Origin: Larix kaempferi
Taxonomy: Eukaryota; Streptophyta; Pinopsida; Pinales; Pinaceae
DNA: 64,000 nucleotides
Assembly (NCBI GenBank): GCA_027924585.1
Contig: BSBM01000092.1
Coordinates: forward strand, 8,550,001-8,614,000
Reading direction: 5' to 3'
Below are positions 1 to 11,640 of this stretch, in pieces; within the stretch, counting starts at the first letter, position 1; every line of letters starts with the position of its first letter. A model generated the notes under the pieces. That model was not told the origin of the DNA, ran no database searches, and saw nothing but the letters and a program-made list of their open reading frames with translations. Made by a program: the position numbers and the translations under genes.

Positions 1-1619
1 GAGTATGAGACTTTACTTTTAGGCTTAGAAGTTGAAAGAGATCAAAAGATTAAGTGCTTAAGCGTTATAGGGGATTACGATCTAATCGTCTCTCAAGTCA
101 AAAGTCAATTTGCAGCAAAAAACAATAGACTTCGAGATTATAGAAATGTTGTATGGCATGCTATTGAGATGTTCGATACATTTTCAATCAAAGTTGTTCC
201 AAGAGAAGAAAATGGTTTGGCTAATGCATTGTCAATAACGGCATGTACCTGTGAGGTTCTAGATCATCTCAAGGAAAGGGATTGCAAGGTTGAAGTCTTG
301 TTCAGGCCTTTCGTCCCAGATAATCAAGAGCATTGGCAAATCTTTGATGATGATGCCCAAATTATCTCATTCTTGCAATGTGTAGATGACTTCCAAAATT
401 GCACGGTAGATTTAGATGATAAAATAAAGGACTTGTCTATGCAAGATGTTGATATCATGAAATTATCAATCCCTTTGGAAAAGAACTTTAATAGACATGA
501 TGCATTTAAAGGAAGAAGATATGAACCCATAGATGAGGTAATAGAGATTAATATAGGATCCTCGGTTGACCCTCAAATGATTAAGATTGGAAAGAATGCT
601 TCCCAAAAGGAAAGAAAAGCCATTGAGAATTTAATTAGAGAGTACACAGATGTTTTTGCTTGGACATATGATGATCTCAAGACCTATGATCCCAATATCA
701 TTGAGCATACAATTCCTTTAAATGACGGGGCAAAACCATATTGGCAAAAATTGCGAAATATAAATCCTAAGTTATCCCCCTTAGTTAAGAAAGAACTTGA
801 AAAGATGTTAGAAGCCGGGATCATACGACTAGTCCGACATACCACTTGGGTATCAAATCCGGTAATTGTGAGAAAGAAAAGTGGAGAAATAAGGATATGC
901 ATAGATTTCAGAAATCTAAATCAAGCTTCTTTGAAAGACAATTATCCTTTGCCCAATATGGAGAATTTGTTGCAAAGTGTTACGAGGGCCGGAATGTTGT
1001 CAATGTTGGATGGTTTTTCAGGATACAATCAAGTGCGCATTAGGCAGGAGGATAGAGAAAAAACAACTTTCACAACTCCGTGCGGAACTTATGAGTATAT
1101 AAGGATGCCTTTTGGTTTGTTAAATGTTGGGTCAACTTTTCAACGAGCTATGGATCAAGCATTTAGTGACCTTATCGGAAAAATCATTGCCATATATCAA
1201 GATGATCTGACAATATTTTCCAAAGAACAGGATAATCATGTAAAACATTTGAGGAAGATTTTCGAGCGATGCAGGAAATTTGGCATATCTTTGAACCCAA
1301 AGAAATCCATTTTTGGAATAGATGAAGGTAAACACTTGGGACATATAGTGTCTAAGGATGGAATTCGAATTGACCCTGAGCGTGTCCAAGCTATTAATGC
1401 TATCCCTCTGCCCCATAATGTTACCTCTCTCCGGTCTTTCTTTGGTAAAATAAACTTTGTCCAAAGATTTATTCCAAACCTAGCAAAATTGGCCAAGCCT
1501 CTAAACGCTCTTTTAAAGAAAGATGTCAAATTTACTTGGGATAAAGCCTATGAATTATCTTTCGCTAAATTGAAGAAATCCATCTCAATTGCACCTATCT
1601 TAGCATGCCCTGATTATAG
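1..1619 (+). pseudogene. Ty3/gypsy pol, first part: RNase H-like segment and reverse transcriptase
   Basis: The frame is open from base 1 with no start codon, so the protein begins upstream of the window. Bases 1-240 encode an RNase H-like fold (EYETLLLGLE, GDYDLIVSQV, REENGLANAL). A linker follows. Reverse transcriptase then spans roughly 690-1600, with IRICIDFRNLN, MLDGFSGYNQ, RMPFGL and the active-site YQDD at 1195-1206. The frame ends naturally in LACPDYS at 1619, where hAT1 interrupts it; the further residues up to 1665 are transposon sequence. The chain resumes at 5211 with KEFLIYSYASE. Reverse transcriptase copies the element RNA into DNA in cytoplasmic particles. An RNase H-like domain ahead of the reverse transcriptase is not the usual order. 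Confidence 0.85.
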
Positions 1620-2154
1620 CCTAAGTCACCTGGTTCGAGTTCGTGTTCGAATTCGGCGACCTTGAAATTCGGGAAAAAATCGGCACTTGAAATTTTGGCG
1701 ATAAAAATCGGCATAAAATTCGGCATTAAGTTCGAATGACTAAAAAATATGGAAATTAAAAAATATATGAATTTTTTCAATAAAATTCATTATGCTCATT
1801 AAACTATGAACATTAAACACATCAACAAATTAACAATGAACATGATAGTCATAGAATCATAGAAATAATGAACACATCAACATTAAATGAAGTATGCACT
1901 ATGAACATGATAGTCATTGAATCATACAAATAAAAATATGGCAACAGGAATGATTGAACATATATTTTGAAAACATTGGAGTCTCCATGATCATCTTGAT
2001 TGAAATTTAAAAACATGTTCATAAAGTGATAAAACATAATATTAAAATGTCAATATTTAAGTAGCAACTATTTAGCAAAATAGCATCCCAAAAAGAAACT
2101 AGAACTAGAAGTCTAGAGACTAGAACGAGAACACAAGTATTATTCTTGTCGTTC

Positions 2155-4206
2155 TCATGGCCTACTTGAAGTTGATACATCAAAAAGCTCTAAATCATCA
2201 AAAGCACTCGGGGAAGTGAAACCACTAGAAGCACGATCACCATTGGATTCATCACTGTCATTGTCAAGATCATCTTGATCTCTTAATTCATCTTGAACAT
2301 ACTCCGTCAAAGGACGAGAAGAATTTGTCTCATCTTTAGCCACATTGCTTAAAGCCAATTGCAAGTTACTGCGAACATAAACAAGATCTCCTAATTTTCC
2401 CGTTAACAATCTGTTTCTTCTCTTGGAATGAATATGGCTAAAAGCACTCCAATTCCTTTCACAAGCTGATGCACTTGATGTCTGGCTCAAGATACGAATT
2501 GCAAATTTTTGCAATTCTGGGGCTCCTGATGCATAAAACTCCCACCACACTGCTGGAGCAGACAAAGTCTTATCTCTCTTCGCTGCCATGGTTCCAAATA
2601 GGCCTTCTTGTAACATGTATGCTCTAATCTGGGATCTAATCAAAGTTGCAATAGTCTCATCTGGATGCATCCTGTCAATAGCCTCATAAAGTCCACTCAT
2701 GACCTCCTCATCTTGATGTCTTTGTATCCCAAACAATGTAGGGTCCAAATAACATGCTGCTACATGTAACGGGCTATGCATCATCTTCCATCTCTGATCA
2801 ACCACCTCCCATATCTCTTTATAATCAGCTTCCACAATATCAAAAGCATTTGCAATATTTTCCTTGCAACGATCCATGGCCTCATAAATAAAACCCATAG
2901 AGGGCTTATCGCCATCAACCATGCGGAGCACCTCAACAATTGGATCACAAGTTTTTAGAACTTTTTGAGCATTTTCCCAAAAGCTATTGTTGCTTAGCAA
3001 AATCTGTTCAACATGCTTTCCCTTTGACTCTTTTGAAAGCTGAGATCTCTCCCACTCAGTAGTGCAAAAGATACTTCTTATGCTTGTTTTTTCCTCAACA
3101 ACTCTTTTCAGAGTGATGTAAAAACTAGCAAACCTTGTATCACAAGGCCTCAACAACTCTCTAGATGCATTTTTCCTATACAAGCTCAAAGTGAGACGAT
3201 GGTTAATGATGAAGTTTGCAGTAGTTTTTGCTCTTCGGATTGTCTCATTGATCCATGGAAATTTGGCTAAATCATGCAGCAATAAATCCAAGCAATGAGC
3301 TGCACATGGGGTCCAATAAATAGTTCTATACTTCTCCATAATCAGCTTCCCTGCACCAACACAATTTGAGGCATTGTCGGTGACAACTTGGACCACATTT
3401 TTCTCCCCGACTTCTTGAATCGCTTCATCCAAAATGCTGAAAATGTATTCTGATGTTTTCACATCATTCATTGCATCAACAGCCTTCAAAAAATATACCC
3501 CTTGAGGACAATAAACAAGAACATTAATCAGTGGTCGATGGCATGAATCAGACCAACCATCACTCAAAATCGTGCAACCTGTAATCTCCCAAGATTGTTT
3601 AATTTCATCCAACCTGCTTGTCACTCTTTCCTTTGTTTTTTTTAAGAGGGTGGTCCTTAAGGCTTCAGATCCAGGAGCAGCATACCCCTTGCCAAAATCA
3701 GGAACCTTTTTAATTGCATTTTTAAAATATGGATTTCTTGCCACATTAAAAGGAATGGCACATGCATAAAACATTTCAGCAATAGAATCATCAACTTTCT
3801 CTTTGTCTAAAGGTTTCCAAAATGTATTTAGTGTAGCTGTTCCACCTGTTGATGCTATTGCTGGGGTGGAAGTGGAACTTGAGCCACCAAATTTTGAGGT
3901 GTGAGAAGCAAATTCAGGTGAAGAAGAGACATCAATCTCTCTCATAACTCTTTGCCTTTTTGCTTCCCTTTTTCTCCTTTCTGCTTTTGATTTGTCAGTA
4001 TCCTGTTGCACTACAACTTTCTGTTCATCTGATATTTTTTTACATTTTTCTACACCACCTCCACTGCCATTACTAATACCAAGAAGGTGGTCTGTCACCC
4101 GAGTTAAGGAGCCACAAAATTTGTGCCCGCATAGAAGACAGGTAACATATAACCCTTCCCTCTTGACAAATTTCCATGCCTCTGCAGAAGATTTATGGGG
4201 GGGCAT
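2155..4206 (-). CDS. hAT1 transposase (BED finger, DUF659-like, hAT dimerisation)
   Basis: The uninterrupted frame is 691 codons if read from 4230. The methionine at 4206 (MPPHKSSAEAWKF) is the better start because a splice-acceptor-like TTCTGCAG lies just before it, implying an upstream leader intron. A BED-type zinc finger comes first (CLLCG, then TDHLLG and a later Cys). A DUF659-like catalytic region follows, with acidic motifs LSDGWSD and VVTDNAS. The C-terminal dimerisation domain is marked by WWEFY, LQKFAIRILSQTSSASACER and NWSAFSHIHSKRRNRL. The tail is acidic (DDLDNDSDESNGD). The protein would bind the element ends and cut and paste it in the nucleus. No stop or frameshift was seen, so it may be functional. 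Expression cannot be judged. Confidence 0.9.
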   Translation of the reverse strand: MPPHKSSAEAWKFVKREGLYVTCLLCGHKFCGSLTRVTDHLLGISNGSGGGVEKCKKISDEQKVVVQQDTDKSKAERRKREAKRQRVMREIDVSSSPEFASHTSKFGGSSSTSTPAIASTGGTATLNTFWKPLDKEKVDDSIAEMFYACAIPFNVARNPYFKNAIKKVPDFGKGYAAPGSEALRTTLLKKTKERVTSRLDEIKQSWEITGCTILSDGWSDSCHRPLINVLVYCPQGVYFLKAVDAMNDVKTSEYIFSILDEAIQEVGEKNVVQVVTDNASNCVGAGKLIMEKYRTIYWTPCAAHCLDLLLHDLAKFPWINETIRRAKTTANFIINHRLTLSLYRKNASRELLRPCDTRFASFYITLKRVVEEKTSIRSIFCTTEWERSQLSKESKGKHVEQILLSNNSFWENAQKVLKTCDPIVEVLRMVDGDKPSMGFIYEAMDRCKENIANAFDIVEADYKEIWEVVDQRWKMMHSPLHVAACYLDPTLFGIQRHQDEEVMSGLYEAIDRMHPDETIATLIRSQIRAYMLQEGLFGTMAAKRDKTLSAPAVWWEFYASGAPELQKFAIRILSQTSSASACERNWSAFSHIHSKRRNRLLTGKLGDLVYVRSNLQLALSNVAKDETNSSRPLTEYVQDELRDQDDLDNDSDESNGDRASSGFTSPSAFDDLELFDVSTSSRP

Positions 4207-4230
4207 TTCCTCAAAGTTTCTGCAGAACAA

Positions 4231-4960
4231 GTGGCCAGATATGTATTTAATGGATCATTTAAAATTTTCATACAATTTACTGCTAAAAATTACCATGATA
4301 AAATTAAATTTTATAGGGTGAATGAGATTGAGAATCTGATGGTCTGATACATATTAAATTAATATTTTGATTGGATACTAAACTGCCTAACGGCCTACAG
4401 ATTAAACTTACAGACTAAATAAAATATCTAATCTATAAAATTGAACTGTAAATCTATACAATAATTAATGAATAAAATTATTTGAAACCTGGAAATTGCC
4501 AAGCTTTGGAAGTGTAACTGTAACTGCACAGTGGAAGTAACAATAAGTCAACAGAACTTCTTTGCAGTTTTGAACTCGGGCTCGGCTTTCTCAACTGGTC
4601 AATGGTCACCACGAGGTCTGAAGTTTGAGCTTTACACTCTGCAATGCCGCACGCGATTGGAATACCTATGCCGCAGTCACGTTGTGCCCTCCTGGCTCCA
4701 GCCTCCAGCAACAGCCGCACTATTGTTCAGTGTTCACGGGCTATTCACTAGCATCGGCACTCACTCGTCCGCTGCTATTCACGGGCGTCCCGGCACTCAC
4801 TCGGCAGTCGGCCGCACTGCTATGTTCACAAGCTGTGCCTGTCACGAGCTATCTCGAGCTCACGAGGTAAGTAATATCGCGGGATAAATAATGATCGGGC
4901 TCACGAGGTAAGGTAATGTGCACGATGAATATCGCGGGAGAAATAAAGCCCAGGCCACGA
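4231..4960 (-). promoter_or_regulatory. hAT1 upstream leader and promoter region
   Basis: This stretch lies upstream of the minus-strand transposase inside hAT1. It holds no convincing coding sequence; the small open frames around 4478-4887 on both strands overlap one another and resemble nothing. An acceptor-like TTCTGCAG next to the transposase start suggests a leader intron here, with the promoter further right. The 4690-4860 part is GC-rich compared with the AT-rich surroundings. The assignment is positional inference. Confidence 0.4.
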
Positions 4961-5210
4961 AGGGAAAAAAATGCGTGGCGATTTTTCATTAACCCGCCAA
5001 AAGCAATTACATGCGATTTTTTGGGCGTTTTTATACGAAATTCGTTGATTCTATGGCGAATTCAATCGCCAAGCAGTTCGTCGAGCACGAAAAATCGAAT
5101 TCGCGTTTGCAATCGGCGAATTTCATCGAACCGAATCGGCCCGCTCGAAAAAACGGCGATTTTCGAACTTCAAGGCGAAAAATCGCCGAACACGGTAACT
5201 TAGATTATAG

Positions 5211-6919
5211 CAAGGAATTCTTAATCTATTCATATGCGTCTGAGGATACAATTGCTGGAGTATTGTTGCAAAAGAACAGTGAAAACCATGAACCAATAGC
5301 TGTCATGAGAAAAAACTTGCGAGATGTTGAGTTAAAATATACCACTACTGAGAAGCAAGCTTATGCCTTAGTTAAAGCCCTCAAGCATTTTAGAACCTAT
5401 ATTGGATACTCTAAGATTAAAGCGTATGTGCCATATCAAGTCGTTAAAGATGTATTGTCATAAGCTGATGGCATAGGTATACGAGGAAATTGGATTTCAC
5501 GTATCTAGGAGTATGACTTAGAGATCAAACCAATTAAGATTGTGAAAGGGCAAGGTCTCGCTCAATTATTAACTAAAAGGGGTAGTGAGAATGTAGTTAA
5601 TCTTGTCAACCAACAGAAGCCTTTCACTTTACAAATTGATGAAGAACATGAATGGTATAAAGACATTATTTATTTCTTAAGAAACTTGTCTTGTCCCGAT
5701 CACCTCGTCGACCATCAAAGGAGGGCTCTAAGGTTGAAAGCTGAAAAGTATGTCTTGACTCAAGATGGTCTCGATTGGAGGAACCTAGATGGAATCATTT
5801 TAAAATGTGTAAGTCTCGATGAATCTAAAGCTATTATAAAAGAAATGCACTCAGGACTATGTGGAGGACACTATGCCTTGAGAACCACTGCTGCCAAGAT
5901 CATGAGAGCTGGCTACTATTGGCCTATGTTATTTAAAGATGTGCATATTTTTGTCAGATCATGTCAAGAATGCCAATTCTTTTCAGGAAAACCTCGGTTA
6001 CCTGCATTGCCTTTGAAGCCCATCCTGGTCGAAAAACCATTTCAACAGTGGGGTATGGATTTTGTGGGACCTTTTAGTGAAAATTCTAGCAATGGATATA
6101 AGTACATTTTAACTTGCACTGATTATTTCACTCGTTAGGTAGAAGCAATACCCACCAAGAAGACCACAGCTGAGGTAATAGTAAAAATTTTAGAAGAAAA
6201 CATTGTTTCTCGGTATGGTTGTCCTTTGAAAAAAACAACTGATAATGCCAAAGCCTTCAGCAAAATAGAAATGTCAACCTTTTGTATGAAGTATGAACCA
6301 TGGAATTCTATTGTCCCATTCTTCGAACTATTATCCTCAAGGTAATGGTTTGGCTGAGTCAAGCAATAAAAATTTAATTAGGCTTTTGAAGAGAATGGTG
6401 GGAGAGAATAAAAGAAGTTGGAACATAAGATTCAAATATGCATTATGGGCTGAAAGAACGACGGTTAAAAGAATTACTGGGAAAGCACCTTTCGAGTTGG
6501 TATATGTACAAGACTGCAGACTCCCGATTAACATGCAAATCCCAATATATGAGTTGTTACAACAATATGCAAATGATAAAGAAGCAATGCAGGCTAGAAT
6601 TGACAAACTAGTGGAATTAGATGAAGAAAGGAGAGCAGCATTCAATAAGACTGTTATTGAACAAGAGAGAATCAAGGGAACTTTTGATCAAAGAACAAGA
6701 GATGTAAGATTCGGAGATGGTGACATAGTTTTGCTTTGGGATAAACTAAAGGAGAAGCCAGGAAATCATGGAAAATTCGAGAAGATATGGATGGGTCCTT
6801 ACCGAATATCCAGGACCACTAGAAAAGGGTCGGCTTATTTGGAGACTTTGGATGGAGATGAAATCGAGCTTCCCGTAAATGGGCTTCTATTAAAGCATTA
6901 TTTCCCACCCATTGCTTGA
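5211..6919 (+). pseudogene. Ty3/gypsy pol, second part: RNase H and integrase, broken
   Basis: This continues the polyprotein after hAT1. The gypsy RNase H occupies 5211-5460 (YSYASEDTIAGVL, then KYTTTEKQAYALV). A stop at 5461-5463 and another near 5508 follow. Integrase starts near 5690 with an HHCC zinc-binding module (H..GGHYALRTTAAKI, CQECQ). The catalytic core shows GMDFVGPF, TTDNAKAF and GLAESSNKN, giving the D, D and E residues. An in-frame TAG lies at 6136-6138 and a frameshift between about 6280 and 6300. The C-terminal region (WMGPYRISR, ELPVNGLLLKHYFP) ends at a stop at 6917-6919, and no chromodomain was seen. With three or more lesions this copy cannot encode active enzymes. Confidence 0.88.
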
Positions 6920-7366
6920 GCTCTTGCTTGCCCGGTAGGTTAGAGTAGGTAGAAACTGAATAATTTCACTTGAGCAGTAGTTTAGTATTTTTTGCCATTG
7001 AGTTTGGCACCCTTTTCATCCTTAAGCTCACCTTTAAAGCTAGTAGCTAGTTTTGAGTATTTTTTTTTTCATCTGTTCCTGCAAAATAATGAAATTTGAA
7101 TTTGTGTTTAGTAGATTAGTTTTCTTTCAGCATTTCATTTCAGTTATGTTATTTTGATACTTATGTATATACATGCATGTTTCTGACGACCGGTGTGCGA
7201 GTTTGGTATAGCTCTTGGCATTTTGCAGATAATAGGTACAATTTTGAAGATGATGCAGAGCTAGAGTGCATGATCGAGGATACGATTAGCAGAGTGATGA
7301 GGACCAGAGATTATGAGGTTCTCAAGCGCTCTATTCAGCAGAGCACTTGTCCCAGCTGGAGCCAAA
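6920..7366 (+). other. Gypsy 3' untranslated region with unassigned short frame
   Basis: This is AT-rich sequence between the end of integrase and the start of the giant LTR. A frame from 7177 reads an acidic peptide (NFEDDAELECMIEDTISRVM) that runs into the LTR. It matches nothing I recognise and could be chance or a remnant of an accessory frame. No run of purines of the usual polypurine-tract kind precedes 7367, which weakens the link between this pol and the LTR. Confidence 0.4.
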
Positions 7367-10300
7367 TGTTATCACATCTATAGTAGCCGAGGCTACCATA
7401 TCTTCAGATCATATTCCAATCCTTTTTTCAACCAGCCCTTTACAATGAGATGCTTGAGATCAACATCAAATAAGCATTCATTCCAGGATCATTTATGATT
7501 TCAGAGCAACCCATGAGCAATTTGTTCAGCCTTATGCCATGACTGAGTCTCGGGAACTCAGATTTGATGACCGATGTAGCCATTTTTGCCATACAGAGCA
7601 GTCTGCAGTGCCCAGATGTGCAGCAGCAGGTTTCCAGTTGACAAATGATGGTGCAGATGATTGGTACAAGTATATGACCCAGCAGGTATATGGATGTGTA
7701 TTGGTTTGTATTGCTCTTTTGGTCATTTTGGTAGCTTGATTTAGCATTTAGTGGTCATGATCTGGCGGTATATCTATATATTATGGACATGGTTGTTAAA
7801 TTATATCTATATGGTCTAGCTTGCTCCAAATTATGAAGTTCTTGTTTATACTCAACGGTTCCACCCTCTTTAGGAGAATGGAGGTGATCATTCCCACCAT
7901 TATATGGCTTGCTAGTATTGGCACCACTTCTCACTTTCCTCATCCATTCGTCACCTTCCAGTTTCACTTTTACCTTGGCTTATACCTTAGCCTGTGATAT
8001 GGAAGACTCCCCCACTCTAGCCTCTTTGTTGGATAACATCCATGTTTAGTTGTGTCTCGGATCTGAGTTATGTAAGTTGTGTTGGCTAAAACCTAACGCA
8101 GATAAGACTACCATCATTACATGTATGTGGAAATTATCGTATATCTATTATGAAAGCCCATTGAAATGAAATTCAAAAAACTCTGTTTCTAAACACAATG
8201 AAAGAAGGGCTATGAAATGTAAAATCCCCAATGAAGGGACATGAAAGGCCTAATGAAAGCAATGGTTAAATGTATGCCAAATCTAAAGATTGTTGGCCAA
8301 TGAAATGAAATAAAAGGCCCAAAGAAAGCAGTGGTTAAACATATGCTATATCAAAGACTGTTGGCCTTAGAAATTGAATGTCATGATTAATTCTTCATGG
8401 AGCCTACGGATTGTGATGTGAGATGGAGTAAGGGACAGCTAATTCTAAGTGTCCCTTAGAGTCTCGAGTTACAGTTTGTCAGGAACCTAGTCATGGCGGC
8501 TCTAGAAAAGATCCTCACGGAGCTAAGTCAGCTTGGATGTGAGTTGTAGACTTCTGCCAAGGTTGAATAAGCACTTCCCAAACAACTTATTCCATTTGTG
8601 AGACACTACCATCCACTGTGTTATCTTTATCCAACATATGCTTGAGTGTGTATTCCCTTTCCTACATCCAAAGTATCACAATGTTAAGTTAGTACAGTCA
8701 TCCCTTAGCCTTGCTTCTCATTCATCCACCTTCACCCATTATTAGCAAATTGATCACAGCCATGAAGTGAGTATATTCTTGAGTTTTTGTTCTGAGCTAT
8801 TATTATTATTTATAAATTTGTATTGAATATCTATTGTGTTTAAACCACCAGTGAAATGCTACTTTATGATTAAAGTCTTGCTATTTGAATGACTAACGGA
8901 GCATATCTTATCCAATTGCACTTGCAGCATTTTGATGTTTTAGCCTAGGTCATATTTTGGTCAGTTTTGACCTGGTCAAACCTAGTTTGACCAAGTCAAC
9001 CATAGGACATGAGATGAGTTAGACCAGTGATGTTAGAGATTGATTATATATGGTCTTTCATTGCCCATCAGGTGGTTCCATGCAGCACTTATAGGTTTCA
9101 TATGGTGATTTGTGATATTTTTATGATTTTGATCATTTACAGATTATTATTTTATTTTTTTTATTTGTAAGGGCATGGTTATGGTTCCAGGTGATTGTTC
9201 AAATATCCACATGGTGTATTAGAAATCATTTCTAGTGCATTTGGACCTTCTGAGTCCATTGGGATACTCAGTTTGTGGTTTCGGGCATTTTTAGTTGAGA
9301 TATTTTCCAGTTTATCACTTTAGTGCAGATTTGCCATTAAAAATGGCCTAGTAGAGCAATTTGACTTTTTATTTGGTTCACCTAGGGCGCTACAAAGGGA
9401 GTATGGGGTCCAGCTACTTGTTTTTACCATATTGCCATACTCCCAAACATTTTGGTGCAGTCAGATTTGGCCTCGGGTGACCAGGCAATGAGCTACATGC
9501 ATTTTTATCTTTTACAAGTGATTTTCTGAGGAATAAAAAATGGTAAAATGGCTACAAAGGAATTCGATTTGGGCTACTGAGGCAAGGAAATGGCATGAGG
9601 CTGATTTATATGATGTGTGTGATGCTTCCCACACCTTCCAGAGTAGGTTGCAGCTTCCAGTGTTGCAACTTCCAGTAGCGCCCACACACTCTCTGGGCTT
9701 ATATATTATGTTTTTATTGTCTCTGAGGGGGCACGATTGAGCCATGTGGTCACAGTATTATACTTTGATGATGTTATATTATGTTATTGTGCCATGGGGA
9801 CACACTAGAGAAGGAATATTTCACCTCCTAGACCCATCATGAGCTTATGTTGTGACTTAAAGTCACTTTTATGTGGTACGTCTCCCCTAAGGCGACTTAG
9901 CTAGTGCGCCCCCTCTATTCTTAAGTTGATCCATGTACTTTATGTTTGGTCTCATCTTAGCCATTGATTTTCACTTATCTTTTGATCTCAACCACTCATT
10001 AAAAAGGTGGTTAGGGTTTTGGTCTCTCCCATTGATATTTAAAGGAGAGACCCCCCTCATTGTAAAGGGACTTTGGCTCTTGGAATTTGATAATAGAAGA
10101 ATTATTTGCAGAGACTCTTGGATCTTCTTTGATTTGATGTTCTTAGATGTTGATTGGAAAGTCTATTGTCACCTAGCATTTGAGATTTTGTGGTGAATCC
10201 AAATATATTGTGGAAACAGTGTTTATCTACAGGAGGGCGATTTCACTTTGGACGTTTTTGCAGGGGGCTCTTCAACTTGTTTCTCTTGAAGCTGCTAATA

Positions 10301-11358
10301 TCAGGGGGTTTTCAATAGTATCATTATGATCTTTGATTTCCATTTGATATGTCTTTTGTTGTTACAGTCATTTTCTCTTGATGCATCAAATCTAACTTAC
10401 ATAGTTTGTTGTGGAGGAGAGGAGGGTGCACTTGCTTCTCTGGGAAAATCGATTTCACTTGGACACTCACTCAAATCACCTCAAATTGATCGGGAAGGCA
10501 TAGATTATCATCATCAATGAATCTGCAAGATTATCCGGGTAAGATCTACTCTTAATTCAGTTATTTTGGGTTCCAATCCATTGGCCATTTCATTTTTTGT
10601 TCAAACCCTAAGCTACTTTTCCTTAGAAAAAATCCCTAGCTCAAACAACTTAAAATCTTGGCAAAAGATTTTTGGGTTTTCCACCTTAAGCCTAACCCAA
10701 AGCGGGTTCTCAAGGGCATCACCCTTGAGGGACTCCTTGTGGCCCATTTCCCTAGGCAGTGATCTTTTTACCCACGCGCACTTCCTGATTTGGCATGTTT
10801 CTGAGTTGTTTGATGTTGGTTCTGTGACTTGTGTTAGCGCTAAGACATTGTCATACCCCTAATCAAGTCTAACTAAAGGTACTAGATAGCCCCAATACTA
10901 ATATTAACCCTTCTACCTTGGACATGTTTCCCAAGGCAGAAGAAATTCTCATCATTTGTTAATGCTTTGATCCTGGATCTTTCATTTAAACCTATAAGTC
11001 ACTTGTATTATCACATTGGATTAAATCTACACCTTCTAAGCCTCTTGATTCAACCTTTAACTCACCTTATGACTTCATCCATAGATCAAGGGTTCATCAT
11101 ACCTAACACCTTACGTACTTCATTCATTTGATTTGATCTGGTATCTTGGTTAGATCTCTCATGTCGGGGGTTGATCTGGGTCTCCCCCATTGTTATCCAG
11201 GGCTTGGATAACATAAAGCGAAGAGTGCTTCGATTGGCATGACAACCAATCCATCTTGGGAATCGAGGCCCTCTTGGTTCACCACTTTAGTTGCCTATCC
11301 CCTCTACCATCCTATATAGGATCCACTATTTGGGGCAACTACAAGTTAGGTGATAACA
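7367..11358 (+). repeat. Giant LTR, family A (3' LTR of the gypsy element)
   Basis: This LTR is 3992 bases, starting TGTTATCACATC and ending AGGTGATAACA, so the ends form a 9-bp inverted repeat. Bases 18-33 hold the hairpin GTAGCC-ga-GGCTAC seen in every family A copy here. A TATA-like TATTTAAAG at 10036-10044 followed by CATTGTAAAGGGA marks the likely promoter and transcript start region. Left flank CCAAA and right flank ATCTT do not match, as expected when the partner LTR lies outside the window. Its length matches the net length of the solo copy at 13286-52304 (about 3.97 kb). No gene was found in it; the short frames are not conserved as proteins. Confidence 0.85.
10036..10044 (+). promoter_or_regulatory. 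Core promoter of family A LTR
   Basis: TATTTAAAG is followed about 20 bases on by CATTGTAAAGGGA. The same arrangement recurs in other family A copies at 18804, 50981 and (minus) 43641-43649, with TATATAAGG in the copy at 33793-39606. Conservation of this pair among diverged LTRs supports a TATA box and initiator. Confidence 0.6.
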
Positions 11359-11640
11359 ATCTTCACACCCTTGAGTTGAGTTCTAAAGGTCATCTTCTTA
11401 TTAATGTTCATTCTTCATAGAGTCTCTTCAATGCATCAAACATCTCCTGGGAGTCTACAATGATGAGATATGGGGGATCAAGTGATCCTTGATGGAGTCA
11501 GCAATGATCCTCTTGGCCTTAATCAAATTCTTCTTGTGTTTAGCCTTGTCTTCATCTCCCTCTGGCTCCGCAACTTCCTCCTTAACATAGTTGTCCAAAT
11601 CAGTATCTTCTAAAATGAGCAGTACTCTATACTTCCACAC
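11359..11640 (-). pseudogene. Copia-4 gag fragment
   Basis: The peptide starts MWKYRVLLILEDTDLDNYV and continues EPEGDEDKAKHKKNLIKAK, typical of the copia gag N-terminal region that forms the particle shell. A stop at 11455-11457 ends the 61-residue frame. Further gag-like residues (MFDALKRLYEE, then QLKGVK in shifted frames) run up to the gypsy LTR. The gene is truncated and frameshifted. Confidence 0.7.

Larger units (their letters stand above)
1620..5202 (-). mobile_element. hAT1: hAT-superfamily DNA transposon with open transposase frame
   Basis: The element lies between two perfect 8-bp TSDs, GATTATAG at 1612-1619 and 5203-5210. Removing it and one duplication rejoins the gypsy reading frame (PDYS then KEFLIY). 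The ends are short and imperfectly inverted: CCTAAGTCACC on the left, and TAAGTTACC as the complement of the right end. Both flanks are dense in TTCG/CGAA and GGCGA/TCGCC words, about 1640-1735 and 4970-5195. These look like subterminal transposase binding sites. One long minus-strand gene fills the middle. The 8-bp TSD and the protein family place it in hAT. It is younger than the gypsy copy it splits. Confidence 0.92.
1..11358 (+). mobile_element. Ty3/gypsy retrotransposon, 5' end outside window, with giant 3' LTR
   Basis: The element reads on the + strand: ribonuclease H-like segment, reverse transcriptase, second ribonuclease H, integrase, 450 bases of untranslated sequence, then an LTR at 7367-11358. 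hAT1 (1620-5202) splits the polyprotein. The 4 kb LTR is assigned as this element's 3' LTR because its left flank is not the sequence found on its right. The right flank (11359 onward) is minus-strand copia gag, so the LTR is not a simple solo insertion in that gag. The large LTR and two RNase H domains recall the Tat/Ogre branch of Ty3/gypsy, which is inference from the family. A weak point is that no clear polypurine tract precedes 7367. Stops and a frameshift make the copy defective. Confidence 0.7.

Noticed and set aside
1620-1665. Gypsy polyprotein ending in SLSHLVRVRVRIRRP.
   Set aside because: Those residues are encoded by the hAT1 end after the target duplication.
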